NCBI GenBank assembly: GCA_030765065.1
Contig: CM060975.1
Location: forward strand, 258,921,816-258,985,815
Length of the DNA stretch: 64,000 bases
From: Deroplatys truncata
Taxonomy: Eukaryota > Arthropoda > Insecta > Mantodea > Mantidae
Reading direction: 5' to 3'
This document shows, piece by piece, positions 1-11,561 of the stretch; position 1 is the first letter of the stretch; every line of letters starts with the position of its first letter. Below the pieces are notes generated by a model. It was not told the DNA's origin, searched no databases, and was given only the letters and a program-made list of their open reading frames with translations. The position numbers were made by a program, and so were the translations under genes.

Positions 1-768
1 GTAAAACTTATTGTACCCTTGCATTACTTCTTCAGTTTGCAGCTAACATTTTTGATAGCGCTGTTGTACTTACTGTGTTCCCCTCACGAGAATGTGTCTG
101 TAAGGAATATGTTGACATCAACAATTCTATCGCTATCTTAGAAAGATTACGGCTCTACTTTCAACGAATTAATGACTTAAGGCCTCTTAAAACATACGCT
201 CTTCTGCTAGTAATGCTGAATGACCACTTGCCTTTGTTTACTTTCTTGTCACAGATTTTAACAACGTTACCAACTATTTCTCGGGCTGGACTGCGTAGAG
301 TTCTTCCTTTGTTACTGGGCATGGTAAATAACTTTATAAATCACTACTGCTCCAAGTGAAACACGCTGGAATATTAATGTTGCGCGATGTTTTTAATGAG
401 ATATATTTATGACATAATGGTGAGCTGCCACGTGGTACTGTCCCCCTCACTCCCCCGGAGAGCAGAACACCCCGCAAACGTTTTCTCGTCAGAGGCCTAC
501 AATGATTAGGTTATTTTATCATCGAACGCGACTTCGTCGTTTCGTAGTTTCTAAGTTGTCGTGGTCACCGTTATGCCTTCTGTGATAAAAGGAACGACAG
601 TGGCTGTCATCGACAAATGCGCAGTGAACTAGTAAGTTATTGTAAAATAAGTTTACGAAGAGTTGAACAGTTCTTGGAACAGCTTTATTCAACCATGGAA
701 CAGAGAAAACGAAAGAAAATACTGAATTCAGAAATACCGTTTAATAGTGGAAAAGAATGGAAAGAAAA
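1..768. other. Unassigned stretch
   Basis: No gene or repeat recognised. A 94-codon frame at 75-359 would have to begin with GTG and shows no familiar domain, so it is not called. A GC-richer patch lies around 420-640. Confidence 0.5.
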
Positions 769-929
769 TCTATGTGATACGTACATATGAGTTTCTCTAC
801 CTTCTATTATTTATAAGTGGGTGTACAAACTACTTAATAAAGCTTATTTTTCTATCTAAATCATTTTAATCCAAATAAACCTTTGCAGAAATGGATACAT
901 CACACATTTCGTTATAGATACAAAGAAAA
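769..929 (+). repeat. AGTAA-family repeat, old 5' fragment
   Basis: It matches the first 150 bases of the old copy at 55420 (shared words such as GTTATAGATACAAA and AATCCAAATAAACC). It breaks off at an A run where a young copy begins at 933. Confidence 0.6.
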
Positions 930-932
930 AAA

Positions 933-2667
933 TCTGATGTGTTACACTCACATGACTTTCTCTACTCTTGTACAATCTATTTTTACAAACGCTTATTCTC
1001 CATATACTTCATGTTAATCGAGATATCGAGATGTCAATCTTATTGCTAATTTTCTTGTAGATGCAAGGGGAATATGGTAGGTTATAAGCGATAGTCAAAT
1101 ATTTTAACGCTGGTTGCTATGTGGCGCATTCCATTCTCTTTGCATGTCCAGGACATAAAAAAAATGAATAACGCATTTGAGAAAATAAGTATTGGAAAAT
1201 TTAAGGAAATAACAAGCAACATCTCGAAAACGGTTCACTCAACAAAAGAAATGTATATGACATAAATTGTGTATTTTAACAGAATCTACATTGTTTGTGT
1301 AGTAAAATTTTGTCTATCTCTTATGCTTTACCAGTTATGCAAAAGTCGTTCACAATGAAGAATACTTTTGGAGACATTCACAGAAAATTCGAGATATACA
1401 TTTCATTTCTCATGACATTATCTTAAACATATGATATTTTCATCAAAATCGTTAGAGCCATTTTTGAGAAAATTAAAATTTTCGAAACATCTTCCATGTA
1501 AAGGGTAGTCTGGGGTGGGGGGATTTTCTTGAAAACCTTCGTGTCGCATCTCTGGAAGATACTGAACCTAAATACCAAGTTTGGTGCTTATCCGACTGTT
1601 CGTTTTTGAGTTATGCTGTTCACAGACACACACACACGGACATGTTTCCAAAAATGCTTTTTACTTTCTCTACTACGTATAGTAAGTAGGGGAAGTATTG
1701 CATTCCACCCAAAAATTCGATACCGAGATTTCACCGGAAATATATGTTTTGAGACCCACTGAATCCAAAAAAAGCATTTTTGGAAACATGTCCGTGTGTG
1801 TGTCTGTGTGTGTGTGTGTCTGTGTGTGTGTGTGTCTGTGTGTGTCTGTGTGTGTGTCTGTGAACAGCATAACTCAAAAACGAACAGTCGGATAAACACC
1901 AAACTTGGTATTTAGGTTCAGTATCTTCCAGAGATGCGACACGAAGGTTTTCAAGAAAATCCCCCCACCCAAGACTACCCTTTACATGGAACATTTTTCG
2001 AAAATTTTAATTTTCTCAAAAATGGCTCTAACGATTTTGATGAAAATATCATATGTTTAAGATAATGTCATGAGAAATGAAATGTATATCTCGAATTTTC
2101 TGGGAATGTCTCCAAAAGTATTCTTCATTGTGAACGACTTTTGCATAACTGGTAAACCATAAGAGATAGACAAAATGTTACTACACAAAAAATGTAGATC
2201 GCGTTAAAATACACAACTTATGTCATATACATTTCTTTTGTTGAGTGAACCGTTTTCGAGATATTGCTTGTTATTTCCTTAAATTTTCCAATACTTATAC
2301 TTTTTCTCAAATGCGTTATTCATTTTTTTTATGTCCTGGACATGCAAAGAGAATGGAATGCGCCACATAGCAACCAACGTTAAAATATTTGACTATCGCT
2401 TAAAATCTAGCATATTCCCCTTGCATCTACATGTACATTACCAATAAGATTGACATCTCGATATCTCGATTAACATGAAGCATATGGAGAATAGGCGTTT
2501 GTAAAAATAGATTGTACAAGAGTAGAGAAAGTCATGTGAGTGTAACACATCAGATTTTTTTGGATTCAGGAGGTCTCAAAACATGTATTTCCGGCGAAAT
2601 CTCGGTATCGAATTTTTGGGTGGAATGCAATACTTCCCCTACTTACTATACGTAGTAGAGAAAGTAA
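933..2667 (+). repeat. AGTAA-family copy A, split by copy B
   Basis: A young copy in two parts, 933-1660 and 2555-2667. Together they give about 841 bp, the normal full length. It starts TCTGATGTGTTACACTCACA and ends GTAGAGAAAGTAA. Copy B lies inside its T run just before the GGATTCAGG segment. No coding frame is present; CA-rich frames reflect the microsatellite. Confidence 0.85.
1661..2554 (-). repeat. AGTAA-family copy B, full length, nested in A
   Basis: A complete inverted copy (894 bp) inserted in the T run of copy A. It carries a GT/TCTG microsatellite at about 1796-1862. With the 5' part of A it forms a long foldback with arms of about 700 bp. B is younger than A because it interrupts it. 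Confidence 0.85.
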
Positions 2668-2947
2668 AAAATCTGATGTGTTACATTCACATGCCTTTCT
2701 CTACTCTTGTACAAACTATTTTTACAAACGCTTATTCTCCATCTACTTCATGTTAATCGAGATAAACATTTGCAGACTCTAGCTTATTGCTAATTTTCTT
2801 GTAGATGTAAGGCGAATATATATTTGCAAGGGTAATATAGAATTACAGTAGCCTTTAAGCATAGACATCTCTTAATAGCTGGTTGCTATGTGCAGCACCC
2901 TCTCTTTGCCACGGTTTAATACTCTTTGCATATCCAAGACAAAAAAA

Positions 2948-3262
2948 ATCTGATGTGTTACACTCACATGACTTTCTCTACTCTTGTACAAACTATTTTT
3001 ACAAATTCTTATTCTCCATCTATTTCATATTAATCGAGATGAACATTTGGAATTACAAAACAAGGGGAAGATAGTACGCCTTAAGCGATTGTCAAATATT
3101 TTTAGAACCGGTCGCTATGTGTAAAATGTAATTCTATTTGCATGTCAAAAGATCGTTTCTGCAAATGTTTATTCTCGATTAATATGAAATAGATGGAGAA
3201 TAAGAGTTTGTAAAAGTAGTTTGTACAAGAGTAGAGAAAGTCATATGAGTGTAACGCATAAG
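2948..3262. repeat. AGTAA-family foldback dimer D
   Basis: About 200 bp of the family's 5' region in plus orientation is joined to about 115 bp of the same 5' end in minus orientation. The result is a 315 bp unit with family 5' termini at both ends and arms of about 100 bp that can pair. It lies in the A run of copy C. Confidence 0.65.
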
Positions 3263-3269
3263 GTTTTTT

Positions 3270-3715
3270 CAAAATGGCTCTAACGTGTTTAAGATATTTA
3301 CAAAACAAAATGTATATATCTTAATTTTCTGGGAATAGTCTGTTAAGTCCTCTTCATTCGGAAATAATTTTGAATAACTGGCAAACGTTAAGAGCTAAAC
3401 AAAAACGTACAACACAATAAATTACATCTATTTAAAAACCATAATTTATTTCAAATAACGTTTCTGTCGTATCAGCCATTTCCAAGATCCGTTATTACTG
3501 GTTTGAATTTTTCAATATTTTTTCAATTTTAGCGCTGTCACTATGCAGTTGTTTCTCACGAAGCCATGTAAAGAATATGGAATTTCAAGGCCAATATTTA
3601 GCCACTCGCCTTTAAACATCTTTCATTCGGTTTCCACTATATCCCTTGTACCTACAAGAAAATGTGTAATTAAATTATTTTTCCAACGGTTTATCTCGAC
3701 TAATATGAAGTACAT
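3270..3715 (-). repeat. AGTAA-family, old internal fragment
   Basis: A diverged minus-strand copy with family blocks in order (TTTTCTGGGAATAG, GGCAAACGTTAAGAG, CTTGTACCTACAAGAAAATG). It lacks the 3' terminus and microsatellite. It resembles the old copies at 10381 and 55420 more than the young ones. Confidence 0.6.
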
Positions 3716-3724
3716 CAAAAAAAA

Positions 3725-4469
3725 TCTGATGTGTTACACTCACATGACTTTCTCTACTCTTGTACAAACTATTTTTACAAACGATTATTCTCCATCTACT
3801 TCATGTTAATCGAGATAAACATTTGCAGAGTCTATCTTACTGCTAATTTTCTTGTAGATTTAAGGGGAATATATATTTACAAGGGCAATATAGAAATACA
3901 GTAGTCTTTAAGCACATACATATCTCTTAATAGCTAGTTGCTAGGTGCAGCACCATTCCCTTTCCCACAGATTAATACTCTTTGCATATTCAAGACAAAA
4001 AAATGAATAACGAATTCCCATTTGAGAAAATAAGTATTGAAAAATTTAAGGAAATAACAAGCAATATCTCGAAAACGGTTCACTCAACAAAAGAAATGTA
4101 CATGACATAAATTGTGTATTTTAACGCGATCTACATTTTTTGTGTAGTAACATTTTGTCTATCTCTTATGGTTTACCAGTTATGCAAAAGTCGTTCACAA
4201 TGAAGAATACTTTTGGAGACATTCCCAGAAAATTCGAGATATACATTTCATTTTTCATGACATTATTTTAAACATATGATATTTTCATCAAAATCGTTAG
4301 AGCCATTTTTGAGAAAATTAAAATTTTCGAAAAATCTTCCATGTAAAGGGTACTCTGGGGTGGGGGGATTTTCTTGAAAACCTTCGTGTCGCATCTCTGG
4401 AAGATACTGAACCTAAATACCAAGTTTGGTGCTTATCCGACTGTTCGTTTTTGAGTTATGCTGTTCACA

Positions 4470-4512
<43 letters not shown>

Positions 4513-4675
4513 ACAGACACACACACACACAGACACACACACGGACATGTTTCCAAAAATGCTTTTTTTGGATTCAGGAGGTCTCAAAACATGTATTTCC
4601 GGTGAAATCTCGGTATCGAATTTTTGGGTGGAATGCAATACTTCCCCTACTTACTATACGTAGTAGAGAAAGTAA
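3725..4675 (+). repeat. AGTAA-family copy E, full length
   Basis: A complete young copy (951 bp) with both termini and a long CA microsatellite at 4467-4543. Its end is separated from the start of copy F by only three A residues. Confidence 0.88.
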
Positions 4676-4678
4676 AAA

Positions 4679-5532
4679 TCTGATGTGCTACACTCACATG
4701 ACTTTCTCTACTCTTGTACGAACTATTTTTACAAACGTTTATTCTCCATATGCTTCATGTTAATCGAGATATCGAGATGTCAATCTTATTGCTAATTTTC
4801 TTGTAGATGCAAGGGGAACATGGTAGGTTATAAGCGATAGTCAAATCTTTTAAGCGCTGGTTGCTATGTGGCGCATTCTATTCTGTTTGCATATCCAGGA
4901 CATAAAAAATTGAATAACGAATTTGAGAAAAAGTATAAGTATTGGAAAATTGAAGGAAATAACAAGCAATATCTCGAAAATGGTTCACTCAACTAAAAAA
5001 ATGTATGACATAAATTGTGTATTTTAACGCGATCTACATTTGTTGTGTAGTAAAATTTTGTCTATCTCTTATGGTTTACCAGTTATGCAAAAGTCGTTCA
5101 CAATAAAGAATACTTTTGGAGACATTCCCAGGAAATTCAAGATATACATTTTATTTGTCATAAAAATATCTTAAACATATGATATTTTAATCAAAATCGT
5201 TAGAGCCATTTTTGAGAAAATTAAAATTTTCGAAAAATCTTCCATGTAAAGGGTACTCTGGGGTGGGGGGATTTTCTTGAAAACCTTCGTGTCGCATCCT
5301 TGGAAGATACTGAACTCAAATACCAAGTTTGGTGTTTATCCGACTGTTCGTTTCTGAGTTATGCTGTTCACAGTCACACATACACACAGACACACACACG
5401 GACATGTTTCCAAAAATGCTTTTTTTGGATTCAGGGGGTCTCAAAACATGTATTTCCGGTGAAATCTCGATATCGAAATTTTGGGTGGAATACAATACTT
5501 CCCCTACTTACTATACGTAGTAGAGAAAGTAA
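4679..5532 (+). repeat. AGTAA-family copy F, full length
   Basis: A complete young copy (854 bp), head to tail with copy E. Its microsatellite is short (about 5372-5400), which accounts for most of the length difference from E. Confidence 0.88.
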
Positions 5533-6157
5533 AAATGAATAACGCATTTGAGAAAAAGTATAAGTATTGGAAAATTTAAGGAAATAACAAGCAATATCTC
5601 GAAAACGGTTCACTCAACAAAAGAAATGTATATGACATAAGTTGTGTATTTTAACGCGATCTACATTTTTTGTGTAGTAAAATTTTGTCTATCTTTTATG
5701 GTTTACCAGTTATGCAAAAGTCGTTCACAATGAAGAATACTTTTGGAGACATTCCCAGAAAATTCGAGATATACATTTCATTTCTCATGAGAATATCTTA
5801 AACATATGATATTTTCATCAAAATCGTTAGAGCCATTTTTGAGAAAATTAAAATTTTCGAAAAATCTTCCATGTAAAGGGTAGTCTGGGGTGGGGGGATT
5901 TTCTTGAAAACCTTCATGTCGCATCTCTGGAAGATACTGAACCTAAATACCAAGTTTGGTGCTTATCCGACTGTTAGTTTTTTAGTTATGCTGTTCACAG
6001 ACACACAGACAGACACACACACACGGACATGTTTCCAAAAATGCTTTTTTTGGATTCAATGAGTCTCAAAACATGTATTTCCGGTGAAATCTCGGTATCG
6101 AAATTTTGGGTGGAATACAATACTTCCCCTACTTACTATACGTAGTAGAGAAAGTAA

Positions 6158-6245
6158 TAAGCTTTCGTAAGAATAGTTTATAGAAGCTATATAAAAATAA
6201 ATGATAGTGGGTAGGGAAAGCCATGTGAATGTTATACATCCTATA
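6158..6245 (-). repeat. AGTAA-family, old 5'-end fragment
   Basis: It ends with the inverted family 5' terminus (GGGAAAGCCATGTGAATG). The same degenerate terminus recurs near 25080-25110 and 33955-33985. Confidence 0.5.
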
Positions 6246-7544
6246 TTTTTTTAAAGTAAGAATATACCAATGTGCATCTGCCAGTTGTATAAAGGGAGAT
6301 ATGTCGGGAAAAGGGGAAACAGTTTCAATTTTAAAGGTAAATTTCACTAGCTTATGATAGTTGCTCTCTTGTTACAATGTAGTCAACTTTGAGCACTAAG
6401 CAACTCGGGAAGTTCAACACGTAGAAATGAGCACTGACTGATATCCAGAAAGTCGTGACTGTAATATTTAATGTTAATACAGAATTTTCTTACTAAATCA
6501 TTATATCGATAGACCATATTAGAGACAAGGCAAAATATTCATCATTAAAAAATGTTAGAAACTAGATGAATAGTTTCTGAAATAACTTTGAACAAAACAT
6601 TTTATATTTATAACATACTTCATACATATTAATTTGGTTTGTTGTATATAAATTAATATTCTTTATAATAATAAACATTAATTTAATTATGTTAATTCAT
6701 TAAATTAATAAAACAATATTTAACATTTAATCTGTGAATATTAACACATTAGCAACCTCCAGTTGGAGAAAGCAGAATTATCAATAAATTCGCTCTCTCT
6801 CTATGAAAGCACCCTAACTACAGGTATCAGTTTCCAAAGTATGATTTAGTACCCAAACGTAAATGCTTTGAGGGCATTCTGAAATGTGAATAAGGAAGGT
6901 AAACAACGCTAAAGCATCTATTTAGTAAATTCCTTTCTTTTCAGCATTTCCATTTTCTTCGCACTATCCCTCTGAGTCAGTAATTTACCTAACTAGCACG
7001 TGTCCACCTAGAACGTATATCTGCGAAGACGGAAAGAACCATGATAACCCAAATGTAAGCGAGTACCATAAAGGAAAACCAATGCTTTTACTTCCTGTGT
7101 CCCCTGTTCAATTATTCCTCCCTCACCTTCTATTTCCTTTCTTGCAGCTTCCAAATGAGCCAACTTAATCCCCAAAGTGCTGTACAGCGAACTTCATAAA
7201 TGGCTGCAATTTATAAACAGCTTACTTCATTTGTTTCGTTATTATCCTGCATGCATTAGCAATTTCTGCCCTTGGCATCGGTAGAGACTTGGCGGTCTCA
7301 GAGTGCTGTGTTTGCCAAAAGAGATTTCCAAACCCGAAGGGGTTTGTTTTTGCAAATTAGCATCTCTACGAAGAACAGGAAATCTTTCGCATGTACAAAA
7401 TTCAATGATTAGTACGTGCATTTCAATCAAAATAAATGCCAACGAATTTAACTGAGGATTAAATAAAAGCCAACGAGTGCATAAAAATGGAACTGTAACA
7501 AGAAAAGCCATGTAATGTACAGTGCACAAGTTCGGCCATACTTT
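6246..7544. other. Unassigned, AT-rich in part
   Basis: No gene or known element seen. The stretch about 6470-6760 is very AT-rich. A 95-codon minus frame at 7242-7529 has no recognisable domain. Confidence 0.4.
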
Positions 7545-7621
7545 TTACTTTCTCTACTACGTATAGTAAGTAGGGGAAATATTGTATTCCACAAAAAAAA
7601 TAAACATTTTTAGAAAAATGT

Positions 7622-7680
<59 letters not shown>

Positions 7681-8190
7681 TGTTTGTGAACGCATAACTC
7701 AGAAACGAAAAGCTTCTTGGTATTTAAGTTTAATATCTTCCAAAGATGCGAAAAGTAGATTTACAAGACAATTCGCCCACCTCAAACTACCTTTACAGGA
7801 ACATTTCTGGAAAATTTTTAGCTGTAAGAGTTTTAATTAATATACCATATTAAAGATATTTAAATTACAAATAAAATGTATATCTTGAATTTTCTGGAAA
7901 CAGCCTGTGAAGTCCTCTTCAATCAGAAGAAATTTTATATAATCTTATATACTGGTAAACGTTGGGTGATAGACGAAAACGTACTACATTGTAGATCTCT
8001 TTAAAACACACAATTTATTTCAAATAGTTTTGTTGTTGTTGTGACATAAGCCATTTCTGAGAGATCCCTTATTAATGCTTCGAATTGTTCGTTACTTGGT
8101 CATTCTTTTAAAGTCCTGTCAACATTTAGTTGTTTTAAGGCCAGAACATAGAGTCCGGTTCTTAAACATTTGACTGGCTGTGCTTTTTTT
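7545..8190 (-). repeat. AGTAA-family copy H, old, 5' truncated
   Basis: Starts with the inverted 3' terminus TTACTTTCTCTACTACG and continues through a (GT)n run (7626-7682) into diverged family blocks. It stops before the family 5' terminus and abuts copy I. Confidence 0.7.
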
Positions 8191-8193
8191 TGT

Positions 8194-8805
8194 TATACTT
8201 TTTCTATTGCGTATAGTAAGTAGGCGAAGTATTGTATTCCACCCAAAAATTCGATTCCGAGATTTTACCGGAAATATATGTTTTGAGACCCCGTGAATCC
8301 AAAAAAAGCATTTTTGGAAACATGTCCTTGTGTGTGTCTGTGAACAGCATAACTCAGAAACGAACAGTCGGATAAACACCAAACTTGGTATTTAGGTTCA
8401 GTATCTTCCATAGATGCGACACGAAGATTTTAAAGAAAATCCCCCCACTTCAGATTAACCTTTACATGGAACATTTTTCGAAAATTTTAATTTTCTCAAA
8501 AATGGCTAACGATTTTGATTAAAATAGCATATGTTTAAGATATTTTCATGACAAATAAAATGTATATCTTGAATTTTCTGGGAATGTCTCCAAAAGTATC
8601 CTTCATAGTGAACGACTTTTGCATAACTGGTAAATCATAAGAGATAGACAAAATTTTACTACACAAAAAATGTAGATCTCGTTAAAATACACAATTTATG
8701 TCATATCCTTTTTTTTTGTTGAGTGAACCATTTTCGAGATATTGCTTGTTATTCCCTTAAATTTGTCAATACTTATTTTCTCAAATGGGAATTCGTTATT
8801 CAATT
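8194..8805 (-). repeat. AGTAA-family copy I, interrupted
   Basis: A young minus-strand copy with a short microsatellite. It breaks at CGTTATTCAATTTT, where copy J starts. The rest of its 5' third is not seen after J or K. Confidence 0.75.
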
Positions 8806-9313
8806 TTACTTTCTCTACTACGTATAGTACGTAGGGGAAGTATTGTATTCCACCCAAAAATCCGATACCGAGATTTCATCGGAAATATATGTTTTAAGAC
8901 CCCTGAATCCAAAAAAAAAGCATTTTTGGAAGCATGTCCGTGTGTGTGTCTATGAACAGCATAACTCAGAAACGAACAGTCGGATAAACACCAAACTTGG
9001 TATTTAGGTTCAGTATCTTCCACAGATGCGACACGAAGGTTTTTAAGAAAATCCCCCTACCCCAGATTACTCTTTACATGGAACATTTTTCGAAAATTTT
9101 AATTTTCTCAAAAATGGCTCTAACGATTTTGATTAAAATATCATATGTTTAAGATATTTTCATGACAAATAAAATTTATATGTTGAATTTTCTGGGAATG
9201 TCACCAAAAGTATTCTTCATTGAGAACGACTTTTGCATAACTGGTAAACCATAAGATGTAGGCAAAATTTTACTACACAAAAAAATGTAGATCGCGTTAA
9301 AATACACAATTTT
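8806..9313 (-). repeat. AGTAA-family copy J, partial, left arm of palindrome
   Basis: A young minus-strand copy from the 3' terminus to about the middle of the element. At about 9313 it switches abruptly to plus-strand copy K. Confidence 0.8.
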
Positions 9314-10093
9314 ATTTGGTATTTGCAGGGGCAATATAGAAATACAGTAGTCTTTAAGCATAGACATATCTCTTAATAGCTGGTTGCTATGTGCAGCGCC
9401 ATTCTATTTGCCACATATTAATACTCTTTGCATATCCAAGAGAAAAAAATGAATAACGAATTCCCATTTGAGAAAATAAGTATTGAAAAATTTAAGGGAA
9501 TAACAAGCAATAACTCGAACATGGTTCACTCAACAACAAAAATGTTTATGACATAAATTGTGTAATTTAACGCGATCTACATTTTTTGGGTAGTAAAATT
9601 TTGTCTATCTCTTATGGTTTACCAGTTATGCAAAAGTCGTTCATAATTAAGAATACTTTTGGAGACATTCCCAGAAAATTCGAGATATACATTTCCTTTG
9701 TCATGAAAATATCTTAAACATATGATATTTTAATCAAAATCGTTAGAGCCATTTTTGAGAAAATCAAAATTTTCGAAAAATGTTCCATGTAAAGGGTAGT
9801 CTGGGGTGGGGGGAGTTTCTTGAAAACCTTCGTGTTGTATCTCTGGAAGATACTGAACCTAAATACCAAGTTTGGTGTTTATCCGACTGTTCGTTTCTGA
9901 GTTATGCTGTTCATAGACACACACACACACACACACACTCACACACACACACACACACACGGACATGTTTTCAAAAATGCTTTTTTTTGGATTCAGAGGG
10001 TCTCAAAACATGTATTTCCGGTGAAATCTCGGTATCGAATTTTTGGGTGGAATACAATACTTCCCCTACTTACTATACGTAGTAGAGAAAGTA
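9314..10093 (+). repeat. AGTAA-family copy K, 5' truncated, right arm of palindrome
   Basis: A young plus-strand copy that begins inside the element (GGGGCAATATAGAAATACAG) and runs to the 3' terminus. CA microsatellite at 9915-9961. Its distal 500 bp is the inverse of copy J. Confidence 0.8.
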
Positions 10094-10103
10094 CAAACAA
10101 ACA

Positions 10104-10376
10104 ACTTGGAGACATTTTCCGTGTAAAGATGGAGAAGTTTCTTGAAAATCCTTTTGTCACCCCTTTGGAAGATACTGAACTTAAACACCAAGTTTAGTAT
10201 TTATCTGACTCTTTAGTTTTTGAGTTATGCTGCTCGCAAACATACACACGGACCTTTTTCAAAAAAAATTTGACCTCAAAACATGTAATTATAGGTATGT
10301 GAAATCTCGGTATCGATTTTTGGGCTAGAATATAACACTTCGTCTTGTTACTGTAAGTGCGGTAGTAGAGGAAGTA
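10104..10376 (+). repeat. AGTAA-family copy L, old 3' fragment
   Basis: A diverged 3' third of the family, ending GTAGTAGAGGAAGTAA. The microsatellite position holds only a short CA tract. Confidence 0.65.
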
Positions 10377-10380
10377 AAAA

Positions 10381-10935
10381 CGACAATTTTCAGCATATTT
10401 CAAAGATGCGACACTAAGATTTTATAAAAAAATCCCCCAGGCCAAATTTCGCTTTATATGGAACATTTTTCAAAATTTTTAATTTTCTAAAAAGGTCTCT
10501 TTATATTTTTGATTTAAGTACCACATAGATATTTGCATGACAAATAAAATGTATATCTTGCATTTTTATTGGGAATAGCCTGTGAGGTCCTCTTCATTCG
10601 GAAGGAATTTTGTGCAATTTTAACCGGTAAACGTTAAGAGGAAAACCAAAACGTCATGCACAAAAATGTGAAACACACATTATTTAAAACAATTTTTTTG
10701 TGGCATCAGTCATTTCCCAGATATTCGTTGTTCTTTGTTTGAATTTTTCGACGCTTCTTTTATTTTTTTTAGAGTACTGCCGCTATTTAAATGCTTTTCG
10801 CGATTTCGCGCCAACATATAGCATTCCGCTTTTAAACATTGACATCCATTCAGTGTCCTCTATTGCCCTTGTATCTACAACGAAAGATGTAATGGAACAT
10901 TTCTACAGAGGTTTATGTCTAACATGAAGTAAATC
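10381..10935 (-). repeat. AGTAA-family copy M, old fragment
   Basis: A diverged minus copy beginning in the GATGCGACAC block and running toward the 5' end without reaching the terminus. It forms an inverted pair with copy L. Confidence 0.6.
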
Positions 10936-11561
10936 TCATCCAACTTTGGTTGTCAAAATTTCTGTCCAGATTTCACATAAACTTTACGTTTATGGAAGGC
11001 GTTGAGTTCTGTATGAATCGCTGTTTATTCCTTATGTATTACAAATTCTTTTGTACATTTTGAGAATTCTGCGAACCTTTCTTGGAGCATAAATGCGGTA
11101 TTTGCTGCTTAGCGGAATGCCTACTCAACAAACCTTCTCTTTAAGTCGTCGCTCTGTGAATGGATTGCGGCGGGAGTAGGGTAGGCGTTGACCCTTCTAA
11201 GCAATAAATAGGCGCCCTGGAATCACCGTGTTTAAGCGAAACCACCTACGTCTGTCCGTTCATTTTGCGCCGACTCAACCGCCCACCTTTTCTATTGTCG
11301 CGCTCCAGTTGTGCCCATGGAGTAGTTCAATAAGAGGAGGATTCTTCGCCTGATAGCGCATTGCTTGCTAATTGGAGCATTGTGCGCCTGAAGCCCACTT
11401 ACTCATCTGTTTAACCTGTATGCAGGCAATAATGTGTTTGCATTCACGAACTTTATCAGGGACGCTGGGCTGAAATTTAGTAATTTCGGTCACTATTTCT
11501 GTTTTTCTCTTTCATGTCTATTTTGCAACCTACAGAAGTTCTAGGTAGTAAGGAGGAAAAA
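10936..11561. other. Unassigned, possibly single-copy
   Basis: Balanced base composition at about 11090-11420 and no sign of any repeat family seen elsewhere. No convincing reading frame. Confidence 0.35.

Larger units (their letters stand above)
2672..6157 (+). repeat. AGTAA-family copy C, split by 2.6 kb of later insertions
   Basis: The 5' part is 2672-2947 and the 3' part about 5536-6157. The parts sum to about 898 bp and break in the A run of GACAAAAAA/ATGAATAACG, which is continuous elsewhere (about 4003-4015). Pieces D, E and F fill the gap. It starts four bases after the end of copy A, so A and C are head to tail. Confidence 0.75.

Noticed and set aside
75-359. 94-codon frame at the window start
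   Set aside because: It lacks an ATG at its start, has no recognisable domain, and has no splice or promoter context.
1588-1994. Reading frames rich in Thr-His and Cys-Val repeats (also at 4451, 9780, 53863 and elsewhere)
   Set aside because: They are translations of CA/GT microsatellites and repeat DNA. The same frame recurs in every AGTAA copy with different breaks and no codon bias.
7626-7682. Long GT tract as a regulatory element
   Set aside because: It occupies the usual microsatellite position of an old AGTAA copy; no gene nearby.
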